Positions 49,287 through 58,411 are shown, counted from the first letter of the stretch. The stretch is DNA of 64,000 nt from an uncultured SAR116 cluster alpha proteobacterium (GCA_902623995.1 CACNWE010000008.1:33781-97780); one strand, 5' to 3'. Program-made: numbers and translations. Notes: generated by a model from the sequence alone, not told the origin.

Positions 49287-49964
49287 TCACGACAAAAAAG
49301 TAGTAAAGTCAGTGTAATTTAATTTTTCAACTCGTAAGGCATTTTCGGGAGCATTTGTATCCTCGTAACCAATTGAAACTCCACATACTAACATCTCGTT
49401 TTCTTTGAAACCTAAATGGTCTGCAATCAAAGTATGAAATCTTGTAAAAGCCACTTGACCACAGGTATGCAATCCTTCTCCCCTGGCACCCACTAAAATA
49501 CTCTGAATAAACATACCAACATCCATGAATGTTCCTGTTGCAAGTCGTCTATCCATGGTTATAAACATGCCAAGGGGGGCACCAAAAAAATGAAAGTTTT
49601 CTTGCATTTGTTTATCTCTAGCTTCAAAATCGTCCCTTTTAATATTAAGGAGCTTGTAAAGTTCAAAACCAACTGCTCTTCTTCTAGAAATAAATGGTTC
49701 AAACCACTCAGTTGGGTAATAATCAAATTCTTGTTTAAAATTTTTAGCAGAACCATTTTTAATAGATGCTAAAATAGAGTTTGTAATTGCTTCCTTTTTT
49801 TTGCCCTCTACAACATATACATGCCAAGGCTGTATATTATGTCCACTTGGCGCAAAAGCTGAACACTCTAAAATGTTTTTTATCTTATCTTTTGGTATTG
49901 GATCTGGAAGAAACCTTCTCACTGATCTTCTTGAAATGAAAGCTTCCTTTACATTCATACTCAC
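49287..49964 (-). CDS. Nitroreductase-family oxidoreductase
   Basis: The 225-residue FMN-dependent protein has FISRRSVRRFLPDPIPKDKI, ILECSAFAPSGHNIQPWHVY, and TGTFMDVGMFIQSILVGARG, with the C-terminal HTCGQVAFTRFHTLIADHLG that binds FMN and dimerises. It reduces nitro, quinone or similar electron acceptors using NAD(P)H. It lies upstream of the MFS gene (30-base gap) and may share its transcript. A long inverted repeat lies between it and the transglycosylase gene at 50046. The substrate is unknown. Confidence 0.9.
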   Translation of the reverse strand: MSMNVKEAFISRRSVRRFLPDPIPKDKIKNILECSAFAPSGHNIQPWHVYVVEGKKKEAITNSILASIKNGSAKNFKQEFDYYPTEWFEPFISRRRAVGFELYKLLNIKRDDFEARDKQMQENFHFFGAPLGMFITMDRRLATGTFMDVGMFIQSILVGARGEGLHTCGQVAFTRFHTLIADHLGFKENEMLVCGVSIGYEDTNAPENALRVEKLNYTDFTTFLS

Positions 49965-49985
49965 TACCTCACAATAAAAATTAAA

Positions 49986-50043
49986 TAATTAATTGATTAA
50001 TTGTTTAACTATTTACGTTATTTAAGTTTTAATCAATTAATTA
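49986..50043. repeat. Long AT-rich inverted repeat
   Basis: TAATTAATTGATTAA (49986-50000) and TTAATCAATTAATTA (50029-50043) form a perfect 15-bp inverted repeat with a 28-base spacer. It sits after the leftward transglycosylase gene and before the leftward nitroreductase gene. It may be a weak terminator for the first or an operator for the second. Composition is only A/T with a single G and C, so chance is not excluded. Confidence 0.45.
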
Positions 50044-50045
50044 AT

Positions 50046-50738
50046 TTAATTTTGTGAGAATATATTTCTAAAAAATTTAACTTTATCAATTCTTTCAAAC
50101 AAATAAGGTTGTCTTTGTCGAATCATATTGGATAATGAAGTTTCTTTTATTTTTTTAATACTTTCATATTTAATATTTTTAGCTTTGATTATTTTATTAT
50201 CTTCAACTTTTTTCCAAAAACTTTTAACTTTAATTAGATAAGGTTTATTCTTTTTTGGATCAGAAGAGTGGTAATGCTTAATCGCATTATCCCATGAACC
50301 ATATTTGTTTTTTAATTGTTGTAAAAATGAAGCAGCATATGAAATATTAGGATTAACCTCGAACATATCAGATATCTTTTTAAAATTATTTTTGTGCCAT
50401 TTAATATTAATCTGCATACAACCAACATCCATATTAAGATCATTTCTTTTTAAATTTTTAAAAGCATAATTTCTCATTTGTTTTTTAGTATCAAAAAACA
50501 TACTTTTTCCAGCATGATTTATTGTCCAAGGCCAGATAACAAATTTATTTTTGATTTTTCTAATTGCCTCAGCTTTTCCTATACCAAGAAGAAGCCCTTT
50601 TGGAATTTCAGTTTGAAACTCTATACTTTCAATAGTATTTTCGCACAAATTTAATTTTTCTAAATTTTCAGCCAATGTTTCTTTCATTGATAAAAGAAAC
50701 AATATAGTAAATATTATCGATGCTTTAATTAATTTCAT
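50046..50738 (-). CDS. Lytic transglycosylase (SLT domain)
   Basis: The 230-residue secreted enzyme has a signal peptide (MKLIKASIIFTILFLLSMKE, cleaved near TLA-EN). The SLT fold follows, with the catalytic Glu in LLLGIGKAEAIRKI, then DVGCMQINIKWHKNNFKKIS (GxMQIN), and the tyrosine helix SYAASFLQQLKNKYGSWDNA with IKHYHSS. It cleaves peptidoglycan glycan strands. It could open the wall for the flagellar rod, as alphaproteobacterial FlgJ usually lacks this domain, but no flagellar gene is next to it. The ATG at 50738 is used; a TTG 15 bases upstream lacks support. Confidence 0.82.
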   Translation of the reverse strand: MKLIKASIIFTILFLLSMKETLAENLEKLNLCENTIESIEFQTEIPKGLLLGIGKAEAIRKIKNKFVIWPWTINHAGKSMFFDTKKQMRNYAFKNLKRNDLNMDVGCMQINIKWHKNNFKKISDMFEVNPNISYAASFLQQLKNKYGSWDNAIKHYHSSDPKKNKPYLIKVKSFWKKVEDNKIIKAKNIKYESIKKIKETSLSNMIRQRQPYLFERIDKVKFFRNIFSQN

Positions 50739-50770
50739 ACTTTTTATAAGCAATCAATATGCCAGACAAT

Positions 50771-51559
50771 CTACTTTCTTAATTTTTTATAATCCGGTTC
50801 TCTTTTTTCTAAGAAAGCATCAATACCCTCTATGCTCTCTTTGTCACCCATTGATTTTACCATTAATTTGGTTTCCATTTGAAGCTGCTCTGAAAAATTA
50901 TTTCCATAAGCAGATCTACATAATTTCTTTATTCTAGAAATTGAATTTTTGGGGAGATTATCGAAATTTTTAGATAATTCCAAAGCTGTTTCTTTTGCAT
51001 TGCCTTTTTGAGACAAAACATTAATAGCCCCTATTTGATATAATCTAGAGGCATCTATTTTACCTCCTATCATCGCCATTTCAGCAAGCATTTGACGTGG
51101 CATAGTTTCAGATAAGAATTTAGTTGCATTGCCATCAGGTGTTAATCCAATTTTAACATACGCTAAGGAAAAAAACGTATGTTCACTCATCACGACTAAA
51201 TCACAAGCCATAGCTAATGAAACACCTGCACCAGCAGCTCCACCTTCAATAGCTGAAATAATTGGTTTTGAGCAGTCATATATCGCTTGAATTGTTCCAT
51301 TTAACTGACCTAATGCATGATATCTTTCATCTTCCGTCATTGATCTTCTTGATTTAAGAGCATTCAGGTCACCACCTGCACAAAAGAAATCTCCTGCACC
51401 AGTGATGATGATTGAGTTTACATCCTTATTTTCTTCACCCATTTTGATCGTTGATTTTAATTTATCGTGAAAACCAATGATCATTGAATTTCTTTTAGAA
51501 GGATTATTAATAGTTACTAACAAAGTATTACCAATTAATTTATTTTCTATGATAGCCAT
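50771..51559 (-). CDS. Enoyl-CoA hydratase/isomerase family protein
   Basis: The 262-residue crotonase-fold protein has NTLLVTINNPSKRNSMIIGF, SIIITGAGDFFCAGGDLNAL (oxyanion region), KPIISAIEGGAAGAGVSLAM, and FFSLAYVKIGLTPDGNATKF. It ends with GIDAFLEKREPDYKKLRK. It is related to but distinct from the crotonase at 31081, and shows the TPDGNATKFL variant in place of the usual catalytic Glu region. It may hydrate or isomerise an enoyl-CoA; the substrate is unknown. It stands alone, facing the glycerate kinase gene. Confidence 0.88.
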   Translation of the reverse strand: MAIIENKLIGNTLLVTINNPSKRNSMIIGFHDKLKSTIKMGEENKDVNSIIITGAGDFFCAGGDLNALKSRRSMTEDERYHALGQLNGTIQAIYDCSKPIISAIEGGAAGAGVSLAMACDLVVMSEHTFFSLAYVKIGLTPDGNATKFLSETMPRQMLAEMAMIGGKIDASRLYQIGAINVLSQKGNAKETALELSKNFDNLPKNSISRIKKLCRSAYGNNFSEQLQMETKLMVKSMGDKESIEGIDAFLEKREPDYKKLRK

Positions 51560-51649
51560 TTCATTCCTGCACTTTAATTTATTTAATGATTGAATTTAAA
51601 AACTTATGAAGTCATTCTTTAAGAAACTAACTAAAATTGCAAATTTATT

Positions 51650-52897
51650 ATGAATTTTGAAAAATCACTCAAATTGATTATGAAATCTGCACTTGATGCA
51701 GCTAAACCTAGAGGTAAATTTATAAATCTTCCTCGAAAGCCAAAAGGTAAACTGATTGTATTAGGTGCAGGTAAAGCAGGTGCAAGTATGGCACAAGAAT
51801 TCGAAAACACTTATGACGGTCCTCTAGAGGGTTTAGTTTTAACAAGGTATGGTCATTATACTAAAACTAAATTTATAAAAATTGTAGAAGCCTCTCATCC
51901 CGAACCAGATAAAAATGGTTTATTAGCATCTAAAAAGATATTTGAATTAGCCACACAATCATCAAAAGACGATCATGTAGTTTTTCTAATTTCAGGTGGA
52001 GCATCATCTTTACTAACACTTCCTGCAAAAGGTGTTAGATTTGAAGAAAAACAAAGAATAAATAAAGAACTTTTACGTTGTGGTGCTCCAATAGATGAAA
52101 TGAATATTGTAAGAAGATCTTTATCTAAAATCAAAGGTGGTCGTCTTGCTCAAGCAATCTTTCCAGCAAAACTTACAACTTATATGATATCTGACATCCC
52201 TGGAGATGACCCTGCATATATTGGTTCAGGCCCAACTATACAGGCCAATGGTATAAATGAAGATTCAATTAAAATATTAGAAAAATATGAGATTTCAATT
52301 AATAACAAATTAAATGATATTATTATAAAAAATACATTACCAAAATTAAAAAAATCTCCTGAATATATGCTTGCAACCCCAATGATGGCTCTAAAAAAAG
52401 CAGCTGAAGTAGCTAAAAAGCAGGATTTCATTCCTATCATTATCTCAGACACACTTGAGGGAGAATCTAAAATTGAAGGTAAAAAGATGGCTGAGTTAGC
52501 AATAAAAATTAAAAAAGAGAAAAAATATCAAGATATTAACTTACAAAAACCAATATTACTTTTATCTGGTGGAGAAACTACAGTGACTATTAAGGGTTAT
52601 GGTAAAGGAGGTAGAAATACCGAATTTATGCTTTCGATGGCAATTCACCTAAAAAATACAAGTGGTATAAATTGTCTTGCAATTGATACAGATGGGATAG
52701 ATGGTGTTGAGAATAATGCCGGAGCATATATTTCAGAGGAAACTCTAAAAAAAGCATCCAAGAAGAACATAAATCCACTCAGTTATTTAAATGCTAATAA
52801 CTCCTATGAATTTTTTGAAAAAATAGATGATTTAATTTTTACCTCACCTACCTTAACGAATGTAAATGACTTTAGAGCTGTTTTAGTTCAGCCTTAA
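51650..52897 (+). CDS. Glycerate 2-kinase / hydroxypyruvate reductase-like (TtuD/GckA, MOFRL)
   Basis: The 415-residue protein has the GckA/TtuD N-terminal domain (LIVLGAGKAGASMAQEFENT, VFLISGGASSLLTLPAKGVR, IVRRSLSKIKGGRLAQAIFP, YMISDIPGDDPAYIGSGPTI) and the C-terminal MOFRL domain (ILLLSGGETTVTIKGYGKGG, TEFMLSMAI, AIDTDGIDGVENNAGAYIS). It phosphorylates D-glycerate to 2-phosphoglycerate. It could use the glycerate released from glucosylglycerate or by tartrate decarboxylation, which links it to other genes in this window. Older annotations call it hydroxypyruvate reductase. Confidence 0.9.
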   Translation: MNFEKSLKLIMKSALDAAKPRGKFINLPRKPKGKLIVLGAGKAGASMAQEFENTYDGPLEGLVLTRYGHYTKTKFIKIVEASHPEPDKNGLLASKKIFELATQSSKDDHVVFLISGGASSLLTLPAKGVRFEEKQRINKELLRCGAPIDEMNIVRRSLSKIKGGRLAQAIFPAKLTTYMISDIPGDDPAYIGSGPTIQANGINEDSIKILEKYEISINNKLNDIIIKNTLPKLKKSPEYMLATPMMALKKAAEVAKKQDFIPIIISDTLEGESKIEGKKMAELAIKIKKEKKYQDINLQKPILLLSGGETTVTIKGYGKGGRNTEFMLSMAIHLKNTSGINCLAIDTDGIDGVENNAGAYISEETLKKASKKNINPLSYLNANNSYEFFEKIDDLIFTSPTLTNVNDFRAVLVQP

Positions 52898-52903
52898 ATT
52901 TAC

Positions 52904-53509
52904 TTATGATCTAGGAGCTGTCTCAGCAAAACCTAGAATTTTTAATGACACGTTATCAAACCATTGACTTATTTTTGGTCTTTTTAATTTCCAGTCTCTA
53001 ACATTTCTAAATGACATGTAGTCAAGTGCAGTGGCTAAGGCGATGTTTGCTGCATCAAACCCTATTGGGTTTGACCAGTTAATAATATCAATTTCCAAAA
53101 AATCTAATGTTTTATCTATTTTACCTAATTGTAAATCTAGCCATAATTTTGAAGGTGTCTCACCTCCTGCATATCTTTCTGAATAAACAACAAGAAGTGA
53201 TGCGTCAGTTAATCCTTCAGCAAGAGCTGATCTACTTAAAATAATATCTCTTTCTGAACCATTTTCAGGTATTAATCCACCTCCTAATTTATTTAAATGA
53301 TCAACAATTACTCTACTATCAAATAAAAAATCTCCATCAGGTTTTTGTAATACTGGAATTTTTCCAAGAGGGTTTTTACTTCTTAATAAGGTATCATTTT
53401 CATTTCCTGCCTCAACGAGTTCTAATTCATCTTGAATTCCAGCTTTATAAGCTGATAATAAAACCTTACGTACATAAGGAGAAGCAGGACTAAACGTTAA
53501 TTTAAACAT
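52904..53509 (-). CDS. Glutathione S-transferase family protein
   Basis: The 201-residue protein has the GST N-terminal fold: FKLTFSPASPYVRKVLLSAY, NPLGKIPVLQKPDGDFLFDS and DHLNKLGGGLIPENGSERDI. A helical C-terminal domain follows with LSRSALAEGLTDASLLVVYS and IALATALDYMSFRNVRDWKL. The catalytic residue is probably Ser in FSPASPYVRK. The ATG at 53509 is used because GGAGATTATT lies just before it. An ORF extending 17 codons upstream lacks a ribosome site. Substrate is unknown. Confidence 0.9.
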   Translation of the reverse strand: MFKLTFSPASPYVRKVLLSAYKAGIQDELELVEAGNENDTLLRSKNPLGKIPVLQKPDGDFLFDSRVIVDHLNKLGGGLIPENGSERDIILSRSALAEGLTDASLLVVYSERYAGGETPSKLWLDLQLGKIDKTLDFLEIDIINWSNPIGFDAANIALATALDYMSFRNVRDWKLKRPKISQWFDNVSLKILGFAETAPRS

Positions 53510-53600
53510 AATAATCTCCAAAATTAATTTACTGTATAATATGAGATGATATTTAACCATACATTTTGATTTAATTTAATTTTAATTATAGAGGATATTT

Positions 53601-54680
53601 ATGAAGTATATGATTGTTACACAAACTTTCCCCCCTCGCACTGGAGGTATGCAAAATGTTATGGATTCAATTTGTAAAAGATTATCAATAAATAATGAAA
53701 CACATATTTTTCCAGATCACTATTTATCAAAAGAGTATATTAGTACAAATTTAAACATTCAAATTCATAACAATTTTTCTCCTAAAATATTTAGACCATT
53801 TATTAAAAAATTTTTATTAAAAGTAATTTGCAAAGGTAATGATATAATTATTTGCGATAGCTGGAAATCTTTAAATGCTGTTCCAGAAACTACCAATAAA
53901 GTATATGTCTTTGCTCATGGACAAGAATTTTTATCAAAAGAAAAAAAAATTAAAAAAATAAAAAAATCTTTAAATAGAGCTTCTTGTATTATTTGTAGTT
54001 CTAATTATACATCTAGCTTGATTGATAAATTAAAAATTACAAATATAAAAAAAATAGTTATACCTCCTACCTATTCACTTGAAAAATCATCAGAAAAGAA
54101 AACAAAATCTAGAGAAAATTCAAAAATTGTCTCTCTTTTAACAATTTGTAGACTAGAAAAAAGAAAAGGTATTCTTCCAGTATTAAGATGTTTATCAAAT
54201 TTAAATAAAAATAAGTTATTAAAACCATTCCATTGGAATATTTGTGGCGAGGGATTACAATTTAAAGAAATAAAAGAAAATATTAAAAAATTAAATTTAA
54301 CAAACCAAGTATTTTTAATTGGAAAAATAAATAATAGTTTAAAACATAAATTTTTAGAAAACTCTGATGTTTTTGTAATGCCGTCATATAAAGTGAACGA
54401 AACTATTGAAGGTTTTGGTATATCTTATATTGAAGCAGCCGCTTTTAGAATTCCATCAATTGCGGGCTTAGATGGAGGAGTAACAGATGCCGTAATTGAT
54501 TCAAAAACAGGTTGGTGTGTAGATCCTTTAAATCAAGATCAGCTAGCTAATGTTTTAACAGATGCTATCAATAACAAAGATCTTAGACAAAAATACGGAC
54601 TTCATGCAGAAAAACAATTTTTACAAAGTTTTTTAGGAGAAAAAGTTTTCAGGAAATTCATGGATACCATCAGCATTTAA
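53601..54680 (+). CDS. Glycosyltransferase family 4 protein
   Basis: The 359-residue retaining glycosyltransferase has the N-terminal acceptor domain MIVTQTFPPRTGGMQNVMDS and a C-terminal GT-B nucleotide-sugar domain with LLTICRLEKRKGILPVLRCL, HWNICGEGLQFKEIKENIKK, and FVMPSYKVNETIEGFGISYI, EAAAFRIPSIAGLDGGVTDA (EGFGISYIEAAA donor-binding motif). It probably adds a sugar to a surface lipid or polysaccharide. It stands alone with a GAGGATAT ribosome region. The 3-prime end overlaps the convergent DUF952 gene by 48 bases. Confidence 0.92.
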   Translation: MKYMIVTQTFPPRTGGMQNVMDSICKRLSINNETHIFPDHYLSKEYISTNLNIQIHNNFSPKIFRPFIKKFLLKVICKGNDIIICDSWKSLNAVPETTNKVYVFAHGQEFLSKEKKIKKIKKSLNRASCIICSSNYTSSLIDKLKITNIKKIVIPPTYSLEKSSEKKTKSRENSKIVSLLTICRLEKRKGILPVLRCLSNLNKNKLLKPFHWNICGEGLQFKEIKENIKKLNLTNQVFLIGKINNSLKHKFLENSDVFVMPSYKVNETIEGFGISYIEAAAFRIPSIAGLDGGVTDAVIDSKTGWCVDPLNQDQLANVLTDAINNKDLRQKYGLHAEKQFLQSFLGEKVFRKFMDTISI

Positions 54681-54980
54681 GTGTAAATTATAAGTCTTTT
54701 CTGCAAATTTTGTTTCTAAATTCCCATAGTAATGAGGAAAAAGATCACCATTTCTAGAAACTTCCCATTTAAGATTATCTTGTATTTTTTTAGTGCTAAA
54801 AGATATAACTAACAAATTTTTCTTTCCTCGAAAATGTTTTTTAACAGTTTCATTTAGCTGTTTTTTTGTAGATAAATGAATAAAACCGTCCTTATTGTCG
54901 ACATCTGAACCAGAATAAAATTGATTTATAATTGCTTGATCCCATTCATCTTTAGAAAAGACTTTATAAACTAAATTCAT
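54633..54980 (-). CDS. DUF952 family protein
   Basis: The 115-residue protein begins LVYKVFSKDEWDQAIINQFY and has the DUF952 core VDNKDGFIHLSTKKQLNETV, LKWEVSRNGDLFPHYYGNLE. This small family, often found beside glutathione or aminoacyl enzymes, has no assigned function. Its stop lies inside the glycosyltransferase gene on the other strand (48-base convergent overlap), and its start overlaps the hydrolase gene at 54977 by 4 bases. It is likely cotranscribed with that hydrolase. Confidence 0.85.
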   Translation of the reverse strand: MNLVYKVFSKDEWDQAIINQFYSGSDVDNKDGFIHLSTKKQLNETVKKHFRGKKNLLVISFSTKKIQDNLKWEVSRNGDLFPHYYGNLETKFAEKTYNLHLNADGIHEFPENFFS

Positions 54981-55900
54981 AATTTGTTTTCATTTTCTGT
55001 CATGAATTCTTTTATTAAGTTTATTAAAAGTTCTGGTTCATCCTCTTGAGAATAATGACCAGCATTTGGCATTTCAACAACCTTAGAACCAGGAAAAAGA
55101 GCTTTAAAGTCTCTTATAGCGTAATCTGGTTCAATTGCTTTATCTTTCATTCCATATGCCAAAACAGCTGGTTTCAAACATAGAGACTTAAGGTCACCTT
55201 GTTTAATACCTTCTACAATATAAGGCACAATTCTATTTAAAAGAGCGTCTAATGGGAAATTAATAGCTCCTATACAACTTGCTCTATTCGGAAACTGAGA
55301 TGAATAAGCATTAATCCATGTATCATTGATAATATTATTATTTGTAAAGTTAGGAATCTTCATTACAGAAAGAAGAGTAGATCCAAGCTCACCCAAAATA
55401 CCGTCTAATGTTTTATCTTGATAATGTTTATTTATCCACTGAAACCACGGAGATAAATTCTTTGGCCTTTCTTCTTTGCTATATCCAAATAATGTATTAA
55501 TTAAAACAAAACTTTTTACCTTATTTGAGTTTCTTATCGAATAGGCAGCTGTTATCGGACCACCCCAATCTTGACCAACAAAAGTGATATTGGTTAATTT
55601 TAAATAGTCAATTAATCTACTCAAATTTTCTACATGAGTTTTTAAAGTATATTCTTTATCTTGCGGAGTTTCTGATTTACCAAAACCCATCATATCTGGA
55701 ACAAGGACCCTATATGATTTTGATAATTCAGGTATGAATTTTCTATATAAATAGCCCCAGGTAGGTTCGCCATGAAGAAGAATAATTGGATTAGCCTGTC
55801 TTGGCCCCTCATCCACGTAATGCATTAGAAAACCATTTCCATCAAAAAAATTAGGCAGAAATGGCCATGTTCCTTCAAATGTTTCTGACGCTTTTATCAT
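54977..55900 (-). CDS. Haloalkane dehalogenase-like alpha/beta-hydrolase
   Basis: The 307-residue protein resembles HLD-I haloalkane dehalogenases. It has the halide-pocket segment IILLHGEPTWGYLYRKFIPE (HGEPTW), the nucleophile elbow ITFVGQDWGGPITAAYSIRN (Asp in GQDWGG), a catalytic acid in YGMKDKAIEPDYAI, and the base His in EMPNAGHYSQEDEPELLINL. That is the DhlA-like residue set. It may cleave C-halogen bonds or esters and epoxides of similar shape. It is the first gene of a small group with DUF952. Confidence 0.85.
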   Translation of the reverse strand: MIKASETFEGTWPFLPNFFDGNGFLMHYVDEGPRQANPIILLHGEPTWGYLYRKFIPELSKSYRVLVPDMMGFGKSETPQDKEYTLKTHVENLSRLIDYLKLTNITFVGQDWGGPITAAYSIRNSNKVKSFVLINTLFGYSKEERPKNLSPWFQWINKHYQDKTLDGILGELGSTLLSVMKIPNFTNNNIINDTWINAYSSQFPNRASCIGAINFPLDALLNRIVPYIVEGIKQGDLKSLCLKPAVLAYGMKDKAIEPDYAIRDFKALFPGSKVVEMPNAGHYSQEDEPELLINLIKEFMTENENKL

Positions 55901-55923
55901 TTATAAACCCTCTAAAAATCAAT

Positions 55924-56235
55924 CTACATCTCTGTGCTTGTGGCTTGCTTCTCATACGTAAAAGTACAAACACCTACAAAATTATTTTCCTTAAAAACCA
56001 GGCTTCCTTTTAAATCTGCAATAATGTTTAGATAATTAGATTCAAAGCTTTTCAATGCATCTGGATTTTCAAATTTAATGGAAACATTTAGATCACCTGA
56101 TTGGCTGATGAAAATATTAAGACCTACAATATTATATTCACTTATTTTAGAACCAAACTTTTCAGAGCAAAATGAAGCAGCCAATTTTGCTTCGCTTATA
56201 GATGTAAATTTAAAATTTAAAATTTTTCCAAACAT
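55924..56235 (-). CDS. Uncharacterised small protein (103 residues)
   Basis: I do not recognise this protein. It contains a mixed alpha/beta pattern (KFTSISEAKLAASFCSEKFG, then DLNVSIKFENPDALKSFESN) without signal or membrane segment. The start of the frame follows the GAF gene by 2 bases, so the two are cotranscribed and may act together. The strand-helix-strand order could be a dimeric ferredoxin-like fold, but no family motif is clear. Confidence 0.5.
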   Translation of the reverse strand: MFGKILNFKFTSISEAKLAASFCSEKFGSKISEYNIVGLNIFISQSGDLNVSIKFENPDALKSFESNYLNIIADLKGSLVFKENNFVGVCTFTYEKQATSTEM

Positions 56236-56237
56236 TT

Positions 56238-57050
56238 TTAACCTTTAATTTGATCTAACATATTCATAAGTTGTTCATTATCAGATGAAAGATTTTTTAT
56301 ACGTTTCAATGTTCCTATGTTCAGATTTAATTCTGATTTTAAATTCTTCCCTTGCGAAGATAGTTCAAGAATATCATTCTTTTTATGAGCAATACCAAAT
56401 TGCAATAACAACTCTTCATCATCTCTTGAAATTTGTTCATTTATTATAAATTTTAAAATTGTAATTGCTTCTATTATTTGAAGGTTTTTAAAATTTCCAC
56501 TTAATTTGTTTAATATATTAATTACAGATTCAGCAGTACCTTTTCTTTGATTGACTTGTACTTCTAATTGATAAGACAACTTCGAAGCCAAACCTTTTAA
56601 CAATTTAATTTTGTTTTTTGTTAATCTTCTTACTCTATTATCGCTTACACATAACGTTCCAAGAGTATAACCATCTGAAGTAGTAACGGGAAATGCTGCA
56701 TAGAACTTTACTCCAAAATCAACAACTGCTGGATGGTTCTTAAAACGATAGTCAATAGTCATGTCATTGATAATTAAAGGTTCTGTTTTTTCAATTGCAA
56801 ATTGACAAAGTGTTTGGTCTCTTGGCATTTCCATTGGCACGTCATCTGGGAAACCATCTCTTGCTAAAACAAACTGTTTGTCATTATCAATAACCCCAGT
56901 CCAACTTACGGGACAACCAGTTATTTCTTTTGCAAGAAAACAATAAAAATCATATAACTCCTCCTTACTTTCGTCTAATACACCAGTTCTTTGAACTGCT
57001 TTAACCCTAAGTGCATCATTTGAAGGTATGTTTGCTGGTTTAAAATTCAT
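56238..57050 (-). CDS. GAF-domain protein
   Basis: The 270-residue protein has a GAF domain at about residues 25-160: FYCFLAKEITGCPVSWTGVI, FPDDVPMEMPRDQTLCQFAI, PLIINDMTIDYRFKNHPAVV, DFGVKFYAAFPVTTSDGYTL, GTLCVSDNRVRRL. The second part (160-270) is helical and lacks a kinase, GGDEF or HTH output domain. It may sense a small molecule or redox signal and act through its neighbour, the 103-residue gene. A GTTAGAAT/ATTCTAAC inverted repeat lies about 20 bases upstream. It stands before the ArsP_2 gene on the same strand. Confidence 0.88.
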   Translation of the reverse strand: MNFKPANIPSNDALRVKAVQRTGVLDESKEELYDFYCFLAKEITGCPVSWTGVIDNDKQFVLARDGFPDDVPMEMPRDQTLCQFAIEKTEPLIINDMTIDYRFKNHPAVVDFGVKFYAAFPVTTSDGYTLGTLCVSDNRVRRLTKNKIKLLKGLASKLSYQLEVQVNQRKGTAESVINILNKLSGNFKNLQIIEAITILKFIINEQISRDDEELLLQFGIAHKKNDILELSSQGKNLKSELNLNIGTLKRIKNLSSDNEQLMNMLDQIKG

Positions 57051-57179
57051 TTAGCATACTTTATTATTCGTTAGAATTTTGAAATTGCATTTTATTCTAA
57101 CTTTAAATTTCCATTCATCAAGTATCACTTATTATTAAATTAAAGAAAATGCTATAATGATTGAAAAAATAACTAAATT

Positions 57180-58349
57180 TTAAAATTCAAATATAAACAA
57201 GTAACCATAGCTGACAATTATTGCTGGAAAGGCTGAGTAGATTGTAGCTATGAAGGCAGCTTTGGGGTGTAATGCAATTGCAGGAAACAAAGCATCACCA
57301 TCATTTGAAATTGCGTTACCTATTTGTGCAGATAACGGTATTATACCATTTAAGTATAGAGTGGTAATTAATATTTGTGGACCACAACCAGGTAAAAAAC
57401 CTATCAGAATAGCGATTAATGGAATTAATATATAATATGATTTGAAAATAGTTTCTAAATTAAAACCTCCAAAATGAACAGTTAATTCATAAGCAAGGAA
57501 AGCGAGAATCACCCAACCTGTTATAAAGTTGGTATCTGAAACAGTTCTTCTAATTATCTTTTCATTAGGTCCTGAAGGGCTATACTTAAAACCACTTATG
57601 ATTGGTATAATCCACATAATAAAACATAAAGAACCTGCAAAAAAGCCAAAAAATGTTATTGGATTATCAATAAAATTATTTGAAAAATAGGCATCAAGAT
57701 CAATTTGAAAAGCTGATAAAATTCCAAAAATCATACCTGGTATCATTAAGGTTAGCCAGATTAAATCTAAAGTTTTCGATGTTTTATACTTTGATGGTTT
57801 ACAATTTAATCTAATCAAATCACAACCATTCATCTTCATGAAACTCTTCCCATGAATTGAATTAACTAGTAAACCGGACACATATCCTACAAAAAAACCA
57901 ATTAATAAAATTAATAATCCAGTCACAGGTTCTCTTGCAATTAACAGAAAAGCCGCATCACCCATCGTCGCAGTCAAAGCTGCAACAACAGATCCAAATG
58001 ATGCTTTACCTCTTGAGTATTGAGTTAAAACAATAATTGCTCCACCACAGCCGGGGAGAGCTCCAAGAAAGGAACTTATAAAGACTTCTAATTTTGGTTT
58101 ATTTAAGAGAATATTTTTTACATCAATTTTTAGATACTTCTCTAATGTAAAAAAAAGCAATAATGTTCCAGCTACAAAACTAGTAACACCTATATAAGCA
58201 TCAGAAACTGACGATTTTATAATTTCCCATGTCTGATTATCCATATTAAAAAATAGGTAAACTCCAACAAATAAAAACAAATAACTGAATATTTGTTGAT
58301 ACCTAATAATGAAAGGGTATATGGTAGCCTGTGATGAGTTATAATTCAT
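57180..58349 (-). CDS. Putative metal (manganese) transporter, ArsP_2 family (10-TM)
   Basis: The 389-residue membrane protein has about ten helices in two halves. Each half carries a Leu-Pro-Gly-Cys-Gly motif: SFLGALPGCGGAIIVLTQYS near residue 93 and IGFLPGCGPQILITTLYLNG near residue 330. These are the marks of PF11449-type putative manganese or heavy-metal exporters. The ATG at 58349 follows an AGAGAA site; an extension of 14 residues is possible. A 14-bp palindrome lies upstream. Whether it moves Mn, Fe or another metal is not known. It stands alone, divergent from the esterase at 58519. Confidence 0.8.
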   Translation of the reverse strand: MNYNSSQATIYPFIIRYQQIFSYLFLFVGVYLFFNMDNQTWEIIKSSVSDAYIGVTSFVAGTLLLFFTLEKYLKIDVKNILLNKPKLEVFISSFLGALPGCGGAIIVLTQYSRGKASFGSVVAALTATMGDAAFLLIAREPVTGLLILLIGFFVGYVSGLLVNSIHGKSFMKMNGCDLIRLNCKPSKYKTSKTLDLIWLTLMIPGMIFGILSAFQIDLDAYFSNNFIDNPITFFGFFAGSLCFIMWIIPIISGFKYSPSGPNEKIIRRTVSDTNFITGWVILAFLAYELTVHFGGFNLETIFKSYYILIPLIAILIGFLPGCGPQILITTLYLNGIIPLSAQIGNAISNDGDALFPAIALHPKAAFIATIYSAFPAIIVSYGYLFIFEF

Positions 58350-58411
58350 AAATTCTCTGTAAAATATGTCTATACTGCTTATATTGCACACAGCATTAAT
58401 AATGTCAATAT

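Noticed and set aside
57070..57101. GTTAGAAT/ATTCTAAC inverted repeat before the GAF gene
   Set aside because: Only 8 bases per arm with a 16-base loop; such pairs are frequent in AT-rich DNA. Mentioned under the GAF gene only.
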